From NCBI GenBank assembly GCA_037367355.1, contig CM074699.1, positions 744,001 through 808,000 of the forward strand: 64,000 bases of DNA, read 5' to 3'. Source of the DNA: Neoscytalidium dimidiatum (lineage: Eukaryota; Ascomycota; Dothideomycetes; Botryosphaeriales; Botryosphaeriaceae). Each line of letters opens with the position of its first letter. Positions within the stretch are counted from its first letter, which is position 1. Shown piece after piece: positions 32,081-43,241 of the stretch. Below the pieces are notes generated by a model that saw nothing but the letters and a program-made list of their open reading frames with translations, was not told the DNA's origin and searched no databases. Both the position numbers and the translations under genes were made by a program.

Positions 32081-34351
32081 ATGCGCTTCTCCGCTTCTCT
32101 CGCCGCCGCCGCAGCAGCTTCTTTCGCCAGCACCGCGTTGGCATGCGCTGAGGACGGACACAGCTGCTACGGACCACAGAATGACGTCGTGCTCACGCGC
32201 AAGGTCAGGCGCATGCAGCCCGAGTCCAGCAACGCGACCAATGGACCCAAAGCACCGCTCGAATGGGGTCAGCTGAACTTCCTCCAAACGACTGACACGC
32301 ACGGCTGGTTGGAGGGACATTTGAAAGAACAGAACTACGGAGCCGACTGGGGTGATTATGTTTCGTTCACCACCGCAATGAAAAAGAAGGCCCGAGACCT
32401 CGGTGTCGATCTGCTCCTCATTGATACCGGTGTAAGCTTACACAGCACCACCGCTATTTCCGGAATTGCTTCATGAAAGGTTGCTAACCAGGGATTGTGT
32501 AACACAGGACTTGCATGATGGTGCTGGGCTATCAGATGCTACTGACCCCAATGGGCTGCTTTCCAACCCGATCTGGGAAAATGTCGACTACGATCTGCTG
32601 GCGATCGGCAACCACGAGCTGTATGTGACCGAGATTGCCTACGAACATTTTAACCAGTTCGCCAAGGTGTACGGGGACCGTTATGTCACGTCCAATGTTC
32701 AGATCGTAAACCCCTCTACTGGGCAGTTCGAATACATTGGCAACCAGTACCGTTATTTCACTACAGAGCAAGGTAGGTTAACTAAGCTCTCATAATTTGA
32801 GAGGCAATACCACGGCGGGCGTGAGAGGACGTATGTTATTTCAAGTGTGCTAACAGGGTTAAATTGGCAGGTCTCCGCATCATGGCTTTTGGTGTCCTCT
32901 TTGATTTTACCGGTAACTCCAATGTTTCCAAAGTTATCAAGGCTGCCGACCTTGTACAGGAATCTTGGTTCATTGACGCGGTGAACCATGAAGGCGTTGA
33001 CTTGTTCATTCTTCTCGGCCACAATGCCGCACGCCCCACCGATTCTACCAGCACCATGGGTACTGTGTACAGCGCGATTCGCAGCGCCAGGCCGGATGTC
33101 CCTATTCAAATTTTTGGTGGCCATACTCATATTCGCGATTTCATTGTTTATGACAACAAGGCCACTGGTATTGAGTCTGGCCGTTATTGCGAGACCCTTG
33201 GCTGGCTTTCCATTACTGGCATTCAGGGCCAGGGCAACAGCACCTACAAGGCAAAACAGCCCGAAGGACTTCCCGCGCCTACGCGTGCTGCTGTTTCTGT
33301 TAACGGCACGTCGTCCAACAGTACTCTACCAACTTCCACCAGCCCATCCACCCTTCTGTACTCTCGTAGGTACCTCGACTGGAACCGCTGGACCTTTGCC
33401 TACCACGCCGTTGGCAGCCAGAACAACCCATTCGACACTCAGCACGGCAAGGCCGTCACCGCCACCATCACCGGCGCTCGTACTCAACTTAACCTGAGCT
33501 CCATCATCGGTTGCGCCCCTCAGACCTGGTGCATCGACTGCAAGCCCTTCGGCGACCCGGGCAACATCTACACCCTCCTCCGCGAAGCCATCGCCACCGT
33601 CCTCGTCAACGAGACCCGCGCCGACGTCCCCCGCATCATCTTCATCAACACCGGCAGCGTGCGCTTCGACCTCGTGCAAGGGCCCTTCACTCTCGACGAC
33701 TCGTACATCGTTTCGCCCTTCACCAACACCATCCGCTACATCCCGGACGTGCCGTGGGAGTACGCCTCGCAGGTGCTGGACATCATGAACGCCGGGCCGT
33801 ACCAGAAGCGCTCCGTCACCTCCGACGTGGCGGCCGAGGAACGGCAGCAGCAGCTCTCCCGCCGCAGCCTGGGCTTCACGGCCCTGACCCCGTCGCTGCC
33901 CCACGCCGACGGCTGCGCCGACCCGCCGCTGTCGCGCTCGCCGCTGCACGGCCGCTCCTTCCGGGGCGGCCGCCTCCTGCGCCGCCAGGAATACACGGCC
34001 GCCACGCCCGGCTACGCGACCACCGACGACTTCGGCACCGACGGCGACGACACGCCGCACTCGGCCATCCCGGCGTACGACCTGCCCATCGACGTCCAGG
34101 CCAACGCCTCGTTCCCCGATGACGGCAGCACGCCCGAGGCCGTCGACGTCGTCTACCTGGATTTCATCGAGGATTACGTCGTCAGCGCGCTGAACGAGGC
34201 CGGTGGCGATTATTCGACCGACGACACGGCGAGCTATATGCCGGAGAGCTTTACGAGTAACATGTACTTGCCCGAGTACGCAAGGGTTGCGTGGCAGGCG
34301 AATATTGATGACTGTCCGGTCGGGCAGGGTGTGGGGTTTGACAAGAGGTAG
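32081..34351 (+). CDS. secreted 5'-nucleotidase-like calcineurin-type metallophosphoesterase
   Basis: Secreted or vacuolar phosphoesterase related to the uncharacterised yeast protein YHR202W. Exons 32081-32431, 32508-32772 and 32871-34351 (introns 76 and 98 nt) encode 698 aa. Residues 1-21 are a signal peptide (MRFSASLAAAAAASFASTALA). Metal-binding motifs appear in order: TTDTHGW (D-x-H), DTGDLHDG (restored by splicing after residue 117), AIGNHE, LLGHN and GGHTH. They should hold two metal ions. The C-terminal 5'-nucleotidase domain contains FINTGSVRFDLVQGPF and YIVSPFTN. An Arg/Pro-rich insert (about residues 452-530) interrupts the C-terminal domain and is probably disordered. Several N-glycosylation sites (for example NGTSSNST) fit secretion. 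Substrate unknown. Confidence 0.9.
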
Positions 34352-35090
34352 ACCAGTGCTTAGTGCGCGTGCATAGCGGTGGTGTTTTGGAGTGTTGTGA
34401 GGAGGTCCGAGGCGCAGGAACGATTCGGATGCTGTTTGATGAGCATGATTGGAGAAAGGGGTAAGAGTGTATAATGATAATATCTACCTGCGTTGCGCTC
34501 TGTTAACATGTCAATGGTGAGTTCAAGCGACGAAAGCTCCCGCGGCTGTTTCGGCCCAAGCTAGCTTGAACGACTCACTGGAAGCCATCGAGTGGGAACC
34601 TGAAAATATTCATGCCGTGGTTCTCGCCGTCCGTCATAACTTATCACGAAGTTAGGCCTTCCTACGAAGTTGCGTTTCCTTGCAAGTGGCCATACTCGCG
34701 GCCCGTCCTCGTGGTCTTCCTGGCCAGACGCGGCCGAGACCAGCAGATCGGCACAGGCATGGCTCGGGCCCACGGGGACGCCAGACTGGCGCGTCATCTT
34801 CCCCCACAACTCGCATCCCTATCGACCGGCTTTCACCACCTCACACTTTCCGTACTCGCCCTCGAAGAAAGCTGCAACTTCGCTAGCGATAACTCAAGGA
34901 AGGGGCCGCGTGCGAAACCTCCCTCCGAGCACCGAACAGCCGAACCGGGACTTCCCAAGCGCTCGGCAACGCGCGGCGCCATAAGCGCAGCTGCCTGCGC
35001 CCTTCTCCCTCTTTATCGCTTTCCGCCTACAATAACGACGATCACGACCGCGACGACGCGAAGGACTTCCAAACGCCCCTTCCTCCAGAT
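34352..35090. other. spacer, no supported gene
   Basis: About 740 bp with the promoter and GC-rich leader of the following gene. No coding sequence supported. Confidence 0.45.
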
Positions 35091-35860
35091 ATGCCACGGC
35101 TCGAGCGTATGCCCTCCTCCACGAAACTAAAAAGAAAAGAAAAAGAAAAAGCTATTCACGCTGCAAGGCAAAGGCGTGGTGGAAAGAAGTAGCTGAAAAG
35201 AAAAGCACACGCAGAACCGGCCGCGCCGCTGCCCATCGTCACCCGGCACACCGCACCTAGCATCCCCGAATCCACCACCTTGCGCGCCCTGTCGGAGCGC
35301 TCGATACCCGCCCCCGCCGCCGCCGCTGTTGATGATGATGAGGAATATGTTATGGCGGAAGACGTGGAGGAGGCGATGATAGACGGCGCTGCTGCTCCTC
35401 CGTCGCTGGAGGAGCTGAGGGGCATGAGTCATGAGGAGTTGGCGCGGCTGGCACGGGCGCTGTGGAAGAGGCAGGGGACGCGTAGCGTAGTGGAGGAGGA
35501 GGAGGAGGAGGAGGAGGAGGAGGAGGAGGAGGAGGATGTGGATGAGCACGAAGGCTTAGTGCAGGTTATTGAGGTGGTTGAGGGTGATGAAGAGCAGCGG
35601 GATGCGCGGTGGACAGACGGGAGGATAGAAGCGTGGGTGAGTGGGCTATCTCGTCTTGTTATGTTGGAGGTGGCTCGGAGCGGCGAGTTGAGGGCGTTGT
35701 GGAAGAGTTGTGAATGGGACGCTGACGGTTCGCTGAACGGTAGATACGGACGACACCGCCACCGCGGCCGACAGCCACGGAGAAGGCAAGGAGGAGGTAT
35801 CGCTCGAGGAGGCGAGCAAGGAGGGATCGAGAACGGGCGACGAAGAGTATGGGGAAGTAG
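35091..35860 (+). CDS. unrecognised acidic protein with a poly-Glu run
   Basis: Function unknown. Best model: exons 35091-35106, 35215-35727 and 35775-35860 (introns 108 and 47 nt), 204 aa. Without the first intron the frame from the ATG at 35091 meets TAG at 35190-35192 after a Lys/Arg-rich stretch and then stays open; removing GTATGC..CACGCAG skips this stop and keeps the frame. The protein has an Ala/Pro-rich start, an acidic segment, a pure run of about 14 Glu (GAG/GAA codons at about 35491-35535), a helical part (DGRIEAWVSGLSRLVMLEVA) and a very Arg-rich end. The second splice is weak: unspliced, the frame runs on to 36188 and would overlap the helicase gene. A start at the ATG at 35352 is a further option. 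Confidence 0.5.
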
Positions 35861-35985
35861 GAAATTGTTTATATTTGCTATGATTGATGAAAGAGAGGGG
35901 GGAGAAAAAAATCCCTTGAGAGCTACTTTTACCCCGCCCATGCATCCCATTCCTCCCGCCCAAAAGGCCACCACGATGCAAGCCG

Positions 35986-38900
35986 TCAATCGTGAAACTG
36001 TCTATAAGTCTCTACCCATCTTCGGCGAACAGGAGAACTTTGACCGCACCCCGCATTGGGCCTTGCTCCAGGACGAAGAACTGCATTCGAGCTGCGAACA
36101 CAGATGTTGCAGTGGCACTGATCACCGCAGGCTCCGGCGCACACATGCCCGCAACCCAAGGTCCTCTGACACTTTTGGAGGCAATTAACCAGACTATGGT
36201 CGTAGGGGTGGCACTTATGTGGGCAGATGTGATCGCAAGGAAGACGTCCGTTGCAGCTCAATTCGCAGCCTCCGTTAACGGCGTCCCAGTCGTCGAGATC
36301 GCCGATAAAGACCTTTCGTCCATGCGTGACGCAGGTCAAGGGAAGGTGGTAGCCAATGCGCATCTTCTCGCCGCTCTTCTTGTTGGACAGTTTGCCGGCC
36401 AGTGCCATGATCACCTTTGACCAAATCTTGCTTTCGCTGGCGAGGATCTGGCCATTACCAAACATGTAGAACCCACGCTTAGCACGCGAAAGGGCTACGC
36501 AGATCCGATTCTCATTGTTCAGAAAGCCGATCCGACTCTCCTGATTGTTGCGGACAAGTGAGAGGAGAATGATCTCATTTTCTTCGCCTTGGTACGAGTC
36601 GACAGTGACGACTTTGAAGTCTCTGCCGGTCCCTTGAAGTTCGGGATGCGACCGAAGCTTGCCAAGGATCAGCTTGCGCTGACCGTTGTAGAAGGTCAAT
36701 ACAGTGATATCGCTGTATCCTACATCGTTCATGAATAGGTACACGTAGAATCTGACGATCATGTCTGCCTCCATTACGTTGCATGAGGACATCTGGGCGT
36801 CGATGGACTCTGGCCAGTCATGAGTGAAGAAGAAGGAATTGACATCACCCATCCCTGGAACCGGAGGGCGCAATTCAGCGTCTTCAACTGAAGGGTGGTC
36901 TTTGATCAAGTTCCCGTAAATAGGCCTCAGAAGACGTCGTATCTCCGGAATCATGCGCCTCTGCCTGCGAAGTGTGTCGTATTCAACCTCATTGCGTACC
37001 AAACGCTCGAAGAGCGACATGTTCAGATTGAACGGCTCGTTTTCGTGGTCCGGGACGTGGCAACGGGGACGGAGCTGCTGATGATCACCTACAAGGATGA
37101 GGTGCTCCAGAGAAGGTACGCAAGACGCTGCAACTGGGGCTTCCAAGGTTTCCGCTGCTTCTTCGATTAAGACGATCTTTGGCTTGAGAGATGAGATGAG
37201 CGCGCGATACTTGCTGAATCCGGTGGTTGTCATTCCAATGATCTTCTGCTTTCTCAGAACTACATGGTCCTCCTCCCAACGTCCGATCATGCGTTGCAAA
37301 ACAGCATTTTCGTACTCCTTGGCAAGAAGGTGGAATTCGTTGAGAAGGAGCTGTTTTGCCTGACGCCTGAGATAGTTGTAAACAGCACCGCGTTGTCGAT
37401 CCTTGATCTTGTACATATCACTAGTCCGGGAAAGCAGAGTCCGGATGTCGGTATCAGTGAAGCTTGTCGATTCTTTGCCAATGAAGTTGTCCGACAGGGG
37501 AAGGAACTCGCCACGAAGACCCTCAAAATCTTCATCATCGTTCACCATATTTTCTGCTTCCATCTCCTTCAACTGTTCGAATTCAAGGTCTACCTCCTCA
37601 TATTCGAAGGCGAACTCGTCAGGAGGGATGCCTCTCTCGACTTGCTCGTAGTACTTGCCAATCCATTCTCTGATAGGATCTTCTGTATCCATTTGACTGC
37701 TGTTCTGCTGTTTCCGATGATCTGTCCAGAGTGTATCCCCACGTTCGAGAGATGCAAGCTGGGATTGTGACAAGAGGCCAAATTCATGGAGAAGATGGTG
37801 CGGAATAAATGATTCACCGAGATGGAGAGGCGATAGGATTCGGCGGATATTGGCCTCGCATTTCCTTAAGCGGGCGTAAGCTGGCCTAAGTGAACCTCCT
37901 GTAATAGATGGTGGTTTGTCAGCCTGCTTTAGTTCGTAAATCGTCCTTTTCTTGATGATATCCCTGTCGCGCGAGCGGCCGCCCAAACGAGCAAATTCGG
38001 ACTCGAACTCAGCAACATGCAGCAAGAGTTGGTCTAACGCGTGGTTCGTTTGGCAAGCAACAATGATTGGAGCGTCGGAACCGCTCGCATTGTTTAGAAG
38101 AACCTTCAGAGCAACCACTGAAACATGAGTCTTTCCCGTACCGGGAGGCCCTTGGATAATAGCGCACCTTTTCGTTAGTATCCGCTGAAGGGCACGAAGC
38201 TGTGTCCTATCCAACTCTGTCTCCGGACTTTCCGGCCAGCCGTTAAGGATGTTGGTGTTCCTGCCGTTTCCGGCAAAGATAGAGCTCAAGTCAAGGTGAG
38301 GATCTTGCTGCACGTATTCGGGAGGATCCACGTTGCTTTGAACGTCAATAATGTGTTCAGATAGAGGAAATGGTTCCCTCATAAGCTTTTGTAGAGCTCG
38401 AAGTGTATGACGTGTACCCTCAAAATATCCCGTACGTTCCTCGACCATTAGCCAGCTAAGCCCAGGGTCAAATTCGGCCTCTTCGGAGCGTGCAAAAAAG
38501 ATGTCAATCTCCGGTGGGTCCTGTACAAGATTTGCCAAAGGCCGGCCCGCCACGATAGCCATAACGCATCGGGAACGGAAAGAATCATCCTCTGGCGTTA
38601 GCGCAAGCAGGGTTCCGGTAGTTAGTCGCTTGGACTGCTCCCAGTGAATTCGTTTTCCGGATTTCGAGAGAGAAAACTGTACACGAGCAGCCAGCCCACG
38701 GCTGGAAAACGTAAGACCAACGATGCGGACGTTGTTATAGACGCCAACAGTACTCCCATACTCCGATTCTATCGCCCAAGGCTTGGTCTTAATACGGCCG
38801 ATGGCCTCCCGGAGTGGGCGAATAGTATCTTCCCGAAGCAGTTCATAATGCGACTCAAGGTACTCCTCCTTCGATACCCAGGGTCCGTCAACCTTGTTCG

Positions 38901-39450
38901 GGGGAATGGGTATAGCTCCCTCTGTCTCAATAAGATTCTGTGGCTCCGTGTCTAAAATCTCTGAAGAAGTCGGAATTTCAGTTCGGCAGAGCCAGGAATC
39001 AGCATTAACTGGGAGGTAAGCTTGCGCCAGATATTCGCGGATAGCATGGGGTGCAGTCACATAAAGAGGTTGTTGTTGTTGTTGCTGCTGCTGATGCTGA
39101 TGCTGATGCTGCTCTGAGCGGTCACTGACCCTCTGCAGTCGTTCGTGAACCCAAGTGTTCAGTTCTTGCCCCTCTGTCCCTGGAGTCTCGTGGGCGCGTG
39201 TGAGGCGGGCCACATCAATATCTTGCTTCATTGGTCGCGAAGGTCGTTCCACGACTGTCCATTCGCTAGTAGGCAACGTCGGGTTGCTACCCCACTCCGG
39301 AGTGCCTGGTTGAACCGCAGCATGAGGCGGTAGAATCTGATAGGATGTTGGTGCTAAGCTACTAGCTGCGCCGGACACCCGGTCCGTAGCCTGAGAATCT
39401 GGCCGTCGAGGTGAGAAGTACCTCTTCATGATAGGCTTTTGTCGCGCCAT
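35986..39450 (-). CDS. UPF1-like SF1 helicase with Cys-rich C-terminus, Hrr1/SAD-3-like
   Basis: RNA helicase-like protein, 1154 aa from the first true ATG at 39450 (the frame upstream has no ATG). Closest named relatives by architecture are S. pombe Hrr1 (RNAi heterochromatin) and Neurospora SAD-3 (meiotic silencing); this assignment is from motifs only. N-terminal 370 residues are family-specific, with a His/Gln then Gln-rich run (about residues 112-126). The helicase core: GPPGTGKTH (Walker A, about 433), IVLIEEAAETLE (motif II, EEAA form), LVGDHQQLRP (III), TVDSYQGEENEIIL (V) and VALSRAKRGFY (VI). The C-terminus carries Cys/His repeats of NF-X1 style (CELSCNGRLPCDHICPHKCH, CGHVCAGACGDQCHCNIC). 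The end after residue about 1125 looks unlike the rest and may be shortened. A small 39-nt GTAAGG..CTAG unit just upstream may be a leader intron. Confidence 0.88.
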   Translation of the reverse strand: MARQKPIMKRYFSPRRPDSQATDRVSGAASSLAPTSYQILPPHAAVQPGTPEWGSNPTLPTSEWTVVERPSRPMKQDIDVARLTRAHETPGTEGQELNTWVHERLQRVSDRSEQHQHQHQQQQQQQQPLYVTAPHAIREYLAQAYLPVNADSWLCRTEIPTSSEILDTEPQNLIETEGAIPIPPNKVDGPWVSKEEYLESHYELLREDTIRPLREAIGRIKTKPWAIESEYGSTVGVYNNVRIVGLTFSSRGLAARVQFSLSKSGKRIHWEQSKRLTTGTLLALTPEDDSFRSRCVMAIVAGRPLANLVQDPPEIDIFFARSEEAEFDPGLSWLMVEERTGYFEGTRHTLRALQKLMREPFPLSEHIIDVQSNVDPPEYVQQDPHLDLSSIFAGNGRNTNILNGWPESPETELDRTQLRALQRILTKRCAIIQGPPGTGKTHVSVVALKVLLNNASGSDAPIIVACQTNHALDQLLLHVAEFESEFARLGGRSRDRDIIKKRTIYELKQADKPPSITGGSLRPAYARLRKCEANIRRILSPLHLGESFIPHHLLHEFGLLSQSQLASLERGDTLWTDHRKQQNSSQMDTEDPIREWIGKYYEQVERGIPPDEFAFEYEEVDLEFEQLKEMEAENMVNDDEDFEGLRGEFLPLSDNFIGKESTSFTDTDIRTLLSRTSDMYKIKDRQRGAVYNYLRRQAKQLLLNEFHLLAKEYENAVLQRMIGRWEEDHVVLRKQKIIGMTTTGFSKYRALISSLKPKIVLIEEAAETLEAPVAASCVPSLEHLILVGDHQQLRPRCHVPDHENEPFNLNMSLFERLVRNEVEYDTLRRQRRMIPEIRRLLRPIYGNLIKDHPSVEDAELRPPVPGMGDVNSFFFTHDWPESIDAQMSSCNVMEADMIVRFYVYLFMNDVGYSDITVLTFYNGQRKLILGKLRSHPELQGTGRDFKVVTVDSYQGEENEIILLSLVRNNQESRIGFLNNENRICVALSRAKRGFYMFGNGQILASESKIWSKVIMALAGKLSNKKSGEKMRIGYHLPLTCVTHGRKVFIGDLDDWDAVNGGCELSCNGRLPCDHICPHKCHPYDHSLVNCLQKCQRTLGCGHVCAGACGDQCHCNICVRSSNAVLRPGARPNAGCGQSSPVRRRWVETYRQFHD

Positions 39451-40629
39451 TGCTGGGTTTAAAGCTGTGAGACGTCGCAAATTCAACCTAGTTCAAAAGT
39501 GACGTGCTTAGGAGACAGAGCCTTACGCAACGAAGTACCCCCGTGAGGACTGATCTCGTGGATGATGTGACTATCCAGTGCCGGCAAGGCTTGCACAAGA
39601 TCTTTCGGGGTTTTGGGGGTTGGTGTGGAGGAGAGTTGGCGGCAGAAGCGAAGAGAATAGATAGAAAACGGTGGTCGGCCAAAAGGGAAGGCACGCCAGT
39701 GGCCCTCGGTCGGTGGCCGAAACAGTAAGGACCAACCTGGGCGGGTGATAGTGACGGTCACCATATGCGAAACATAGTGAACCGCGTGGTGGATATATGC
39801 TGGTATTTACCACCAGTGCTTGAGCTGCGAAGGGGCTGGCAAAAAGAAACCACGTCACTAGTATAGGTGATAGTCAAAAGTTCCATATTCGGGAAGAGCA
39901 ACCCTCCCAGACAGGCGAGGAGGAAGTGACGGAAGGTGTGAGCTATAGCGCTTAAGCTAAAATGCAGAAGCAAACCACTACCACAATCTTTGAGGCTCAA
40001 GATATGCACAAGCCTGCATAATGCTCAAGGCAGCAGTTCGCGGATCTGTGCAGGCAATCTTCACCTTGCTTGCTGCTGAGCTGCATCCCGCTTTACACGG
40101 ACACAGCCCTGGCACGGGCAGCCGCTGCGGCTGAGATTCCAAGAGGCTGAAGACATATCCTTGCCACTCGGATGAGGGCGCAGGTGAAGAAACCTCATGA
40201 CTGGAGACGACGATAAATCGGCTTCCATGCGTGACATATACCGAAGCAGGCACAGTTGTGGCAGCATTCAAGGCGAAATTTAGGTAGGTCTGCGGAGGTG
40301 AGGCAGGATCGGCGCCGCGGCGGCCAGAGCGCGACCCGAGAGCCTCAGCCTCCACAGCACAGCTCACCGCCCGGCGGATCTGCCGAAACGCGTGCAACGT
40401 CAACCTCGTGCTTGAGCTGCTCAACAGACGACCAACTGTCCTACCGTCGTTGCGGGCCCGCCTGCGCCAGACCTCTTCCCAGCGAGGTCTAAATTCTTGA
40501 TTACTGCTATCGCATCGCGCTTCTCTGCGAGTGTAGTAATCCAGCCCCTGGCCAGGGAACAAACGGACTATCCCCGCAGCCTCCCGCATCCCGCCCTCCG
40601 CAATCCCAGTGCATGGAAGCTTGCCCAAT
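39451..40629. other. divergent spacer between helicase and SPT8 genes
   Basis: About 1.2 kb holding both promoters. A 216-codon minus-strand frame (39978-40628) abuts the SPT8 start but shows no domain or splice support, so I leave it uncalled. Confidence 0.45.
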
Positions 40630-42814
40630 ATGGTGAGCTTCGAGGACGACGATGAGAATGGTGCCTAGCCTCTGTTCCTCTCTGCGCTTTCTATACACCC
40701 TCTAACACCTTGGCAGAGTCCAGCTCCGAGAACGAGGTCGACGAGACCATGGAGGACATTGATGAAGGCGACGCCGACGCCGACGCCGACGCTGATGCGG
40801 ATGCCGACGCCGACGCAGATGGAGATGGAGATGACGATGACGAGGATGGCGATAATGACGACGAAGACGAGGATCAGGATGATACTCCAGACTCTCCTTC
40901 TCGCACCCAGCGGTCGAGCAGGCAAGACGGGTCGCAAATGCAGAATGGCACCGGCCAAGACTCAGGCTCGTCGCAGCAGAATCCGTCTATACGCCTAGCT
41001 TCCGCGTCTCCTCATCGATCAGTTACGCCCTCGAATGCCGCTCTTCCAACGCGACCAACAGTGCGCCCTGAAGCACTGACAGCAAACTCTTATGACATTG
41101 TCCCCACCATTGCCGCGCCTCACAGCACATCCATCAATGCAATCACCGCAACACCGGATATGCGATGGGTGTTTAGTGGGGGCGCGGATGGATATATTCG
41201 GAAATTCAACTGGGTCGACACTGCCAACAGCAAGCTGATGCTGACTGTCGCGCAACGGCATCCCTTTGTCGACAGTGTCACCAAAGCCGGCGTGTTGCTC
41301 AGCTACTGGGAGAATGAGGAGACGTCAGGTTGGTTGATTGTCAACTCCCTCTCTGAGCAAGCCTGACTGTATCATAGACCGAACTCCTCCCTCTACAAAT
41401 GACGACACGATATCGCTCTCGCCCGTTTATTCGCTCGCTGTACACCACCAGGCGCTGTGGCTTCTCTCCGGAACTGAATCGGGCGCAATTAATCTGCAAA
41501 CAGTCCGACATCAGGAGGGACATCGTATAACGTCGCTTCGAAAACACACTTCCGCCGTGTCAGTCTTGAGTCTTGCTCAGGATGAGAAGTCGGTTCTGTC
41601 TGGTAGCTGGGATAAAACGATCAACGATTGGGATTTGAACACAGGCCAGGTCAGGCGGCGTTTTGAAACCAGCGGCGGTCAAATATCAGCAATTGAGCCG
41701 CGCCCGCTATCGACGCTCCCTGTGCCAGAAGAGGCCGGGCCACCTCTCTACGCAAACGGAACGTTTAGTTCAAACAACGATACGAGACCGCTCACTAACG
41801 GCATCGTCACAAACGGCGTGTCTGCAGCGGGCCAAGATGAAGATGCGCCTGGAGCAGAGAACGATTCACTGTTCGGAGATAATGATAATGACTCACTATT
41901 TGGTGGCAATGGTGATGCAACCGCGAATCCATCAGCTACTGGTTTTGGCGATGACGAAGATGACGAGTTTTCAAGAGCCATAGCCAACGAGATCCGGCAT
42001 GCTGAAGAGCAGGATGCGCAGGGTGACATCGATATGACGGATGTCGGTGGCCCTGTTCAACCCCTCGATTTATTGCAAGATGGCGAGAGCAACGGTCCAG
42101 CAGCTGGACCGCCTGAGCAGGTACCAAACGCAACTGAGTCTGGACCATCGCAGACTGAAGTCACTACCAATGGCCTTCCACACTCGGAAGAAGGCGCCGA
42201 TCTCGGCACATCTTCAAGCGCTTTTGCTCCTCAGGACGATTCCATACCTTCTTCTGATACTACTTTCTTGGACGCATCCATTGATGGAACCTTGCGTGTC
42301 TGGGACCGAAGGCAGCCAAATCCTATTGCACGCATCGTCCCGTCTCGCGGCACTCCGCCCTGGTGTATGAATGCATGCTGGTCACCAGACGGTAATTACA
42401 TATACGCTGGCCGCCGTAATGGGACAGTGGACGAATACAGTTTGCACAAGGGGCTCCGGGAGCCCTCCAGGACATTCCGATTTCCGTCCGTCAGTGGCGC
42501 CGTCAGCGCTGTAAGAGCAATGCCAAACGGCAAACATATCATTTGGTGTGCTTCCTCTTCCTCCTGTCACTGCTATGCTAACCTTTTGGACAAGTGCCTC
42601 ATTTGATATTCTTCGACTGTATGATCTCAAGGAGCAAGAAGGTGCAAAACATGCAGCTGTGCCGTACACGATTGTGCCGGGTCACAGGACCGGTGTGATA
42701 TCGCAACTTTACCTCGACCCAACGTGCACGTTTATGATATCAACTGGAGGCAACAGGGGTTGGGAAGGAAGCTCCACCGAAGTCTTGCTAGGCTATGAGA
42801 TTCATGTCATTTAG
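40630..42814 (+). CDS. SPT8: SPT8, WD40 subunit of the SAGA complex
   Basis: WD40-repeat subunit of SAGA that contacts TBP and tunes transcription. Four exons: 40630-40660, 40717-41328, 41378-42545 and 42595-42814 (introns 56, 49 and 49 nt); 676 aa. The first exon is only 31 nt (MVSFEDDDEN). An acidic N-terminal region contains an (Asp-Ala)n array at about residues 27-45. WD repeats are recognisable at TSINAITATPDMRWVFSGGA, SGTESGAINLQTVRHQEGH, TSAVSVLSLAQDEKSVLSGS, FLDASIDGTLRVWDRR and WSPDGNYIYAGRRNGTVDEY. The end, CASFDILRLYDL and GNRGWEGSSTEVLLGYE, is diagnostic of Spt8 and confirms the last splice. A long acidic Asn/Asp/Ser-rich insert splits the propeller, as in other fungal Spt8 proteins. 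Donors GTGCCT and GTTGGT are non-consensus but frame and motif continuity support them. Confidence 0.93.
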
Positions 42815-43241
42815 AGAGCTGCGACGGGTAAGTGGTTGGCGCAAATCAAGCGGTCGGGACGGATATGGCATTTGGAAATGGAAAGGTTATACCCAGGATT
42901 TGAGATTCACGGGCGTTGAATGTGGAACCTTAAAAAGGGGATCGTGGAGGAGAGCTTTGTAGCGTATGGATCATCTTCCATGGACAGCTTTTGTGCCACA
43001 CTGCCGGAATCGACTCGGCTGACACTAAGCACAGTCAAGAATACTGCCGCACTTGCGTTAGTCGATGCGATGTCTCTGGACGCGTAGCTCTACTCGCCTG
43101 TATGGTCCGTGCACCACAATATGGCTGCTGCCAAACACCACCTTGACACTCCTCTCGCGCTCACACTCCACAAGATCTTCGCGTCACCCATCTCGCGCTG
43201 CCCAAAGTCGCTACACCTTACACCATTCACAAAACGTCAAG
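42815..43241. other. spacer between SPT8 and DUF7918-like gene
   Basis: About 430 bp, 3' flank of SPT8 and promoter of the next gene. Nothing else seen. Confidence 0.45.

Noticed and set aside
35127..35549. Minus-strand frame with a poly-Leu stretch resembling a membrane segment
   Set aside because: It is the complement of the GAG repeat that codes poly-Glu on the plus strand.
39978..40628. 216-codon minus-strand frame abutting the SPT8 start
   Set aside because: No recognisable domain, and it fills the SPT8 promoter; kept as unlikely rather than excluded.
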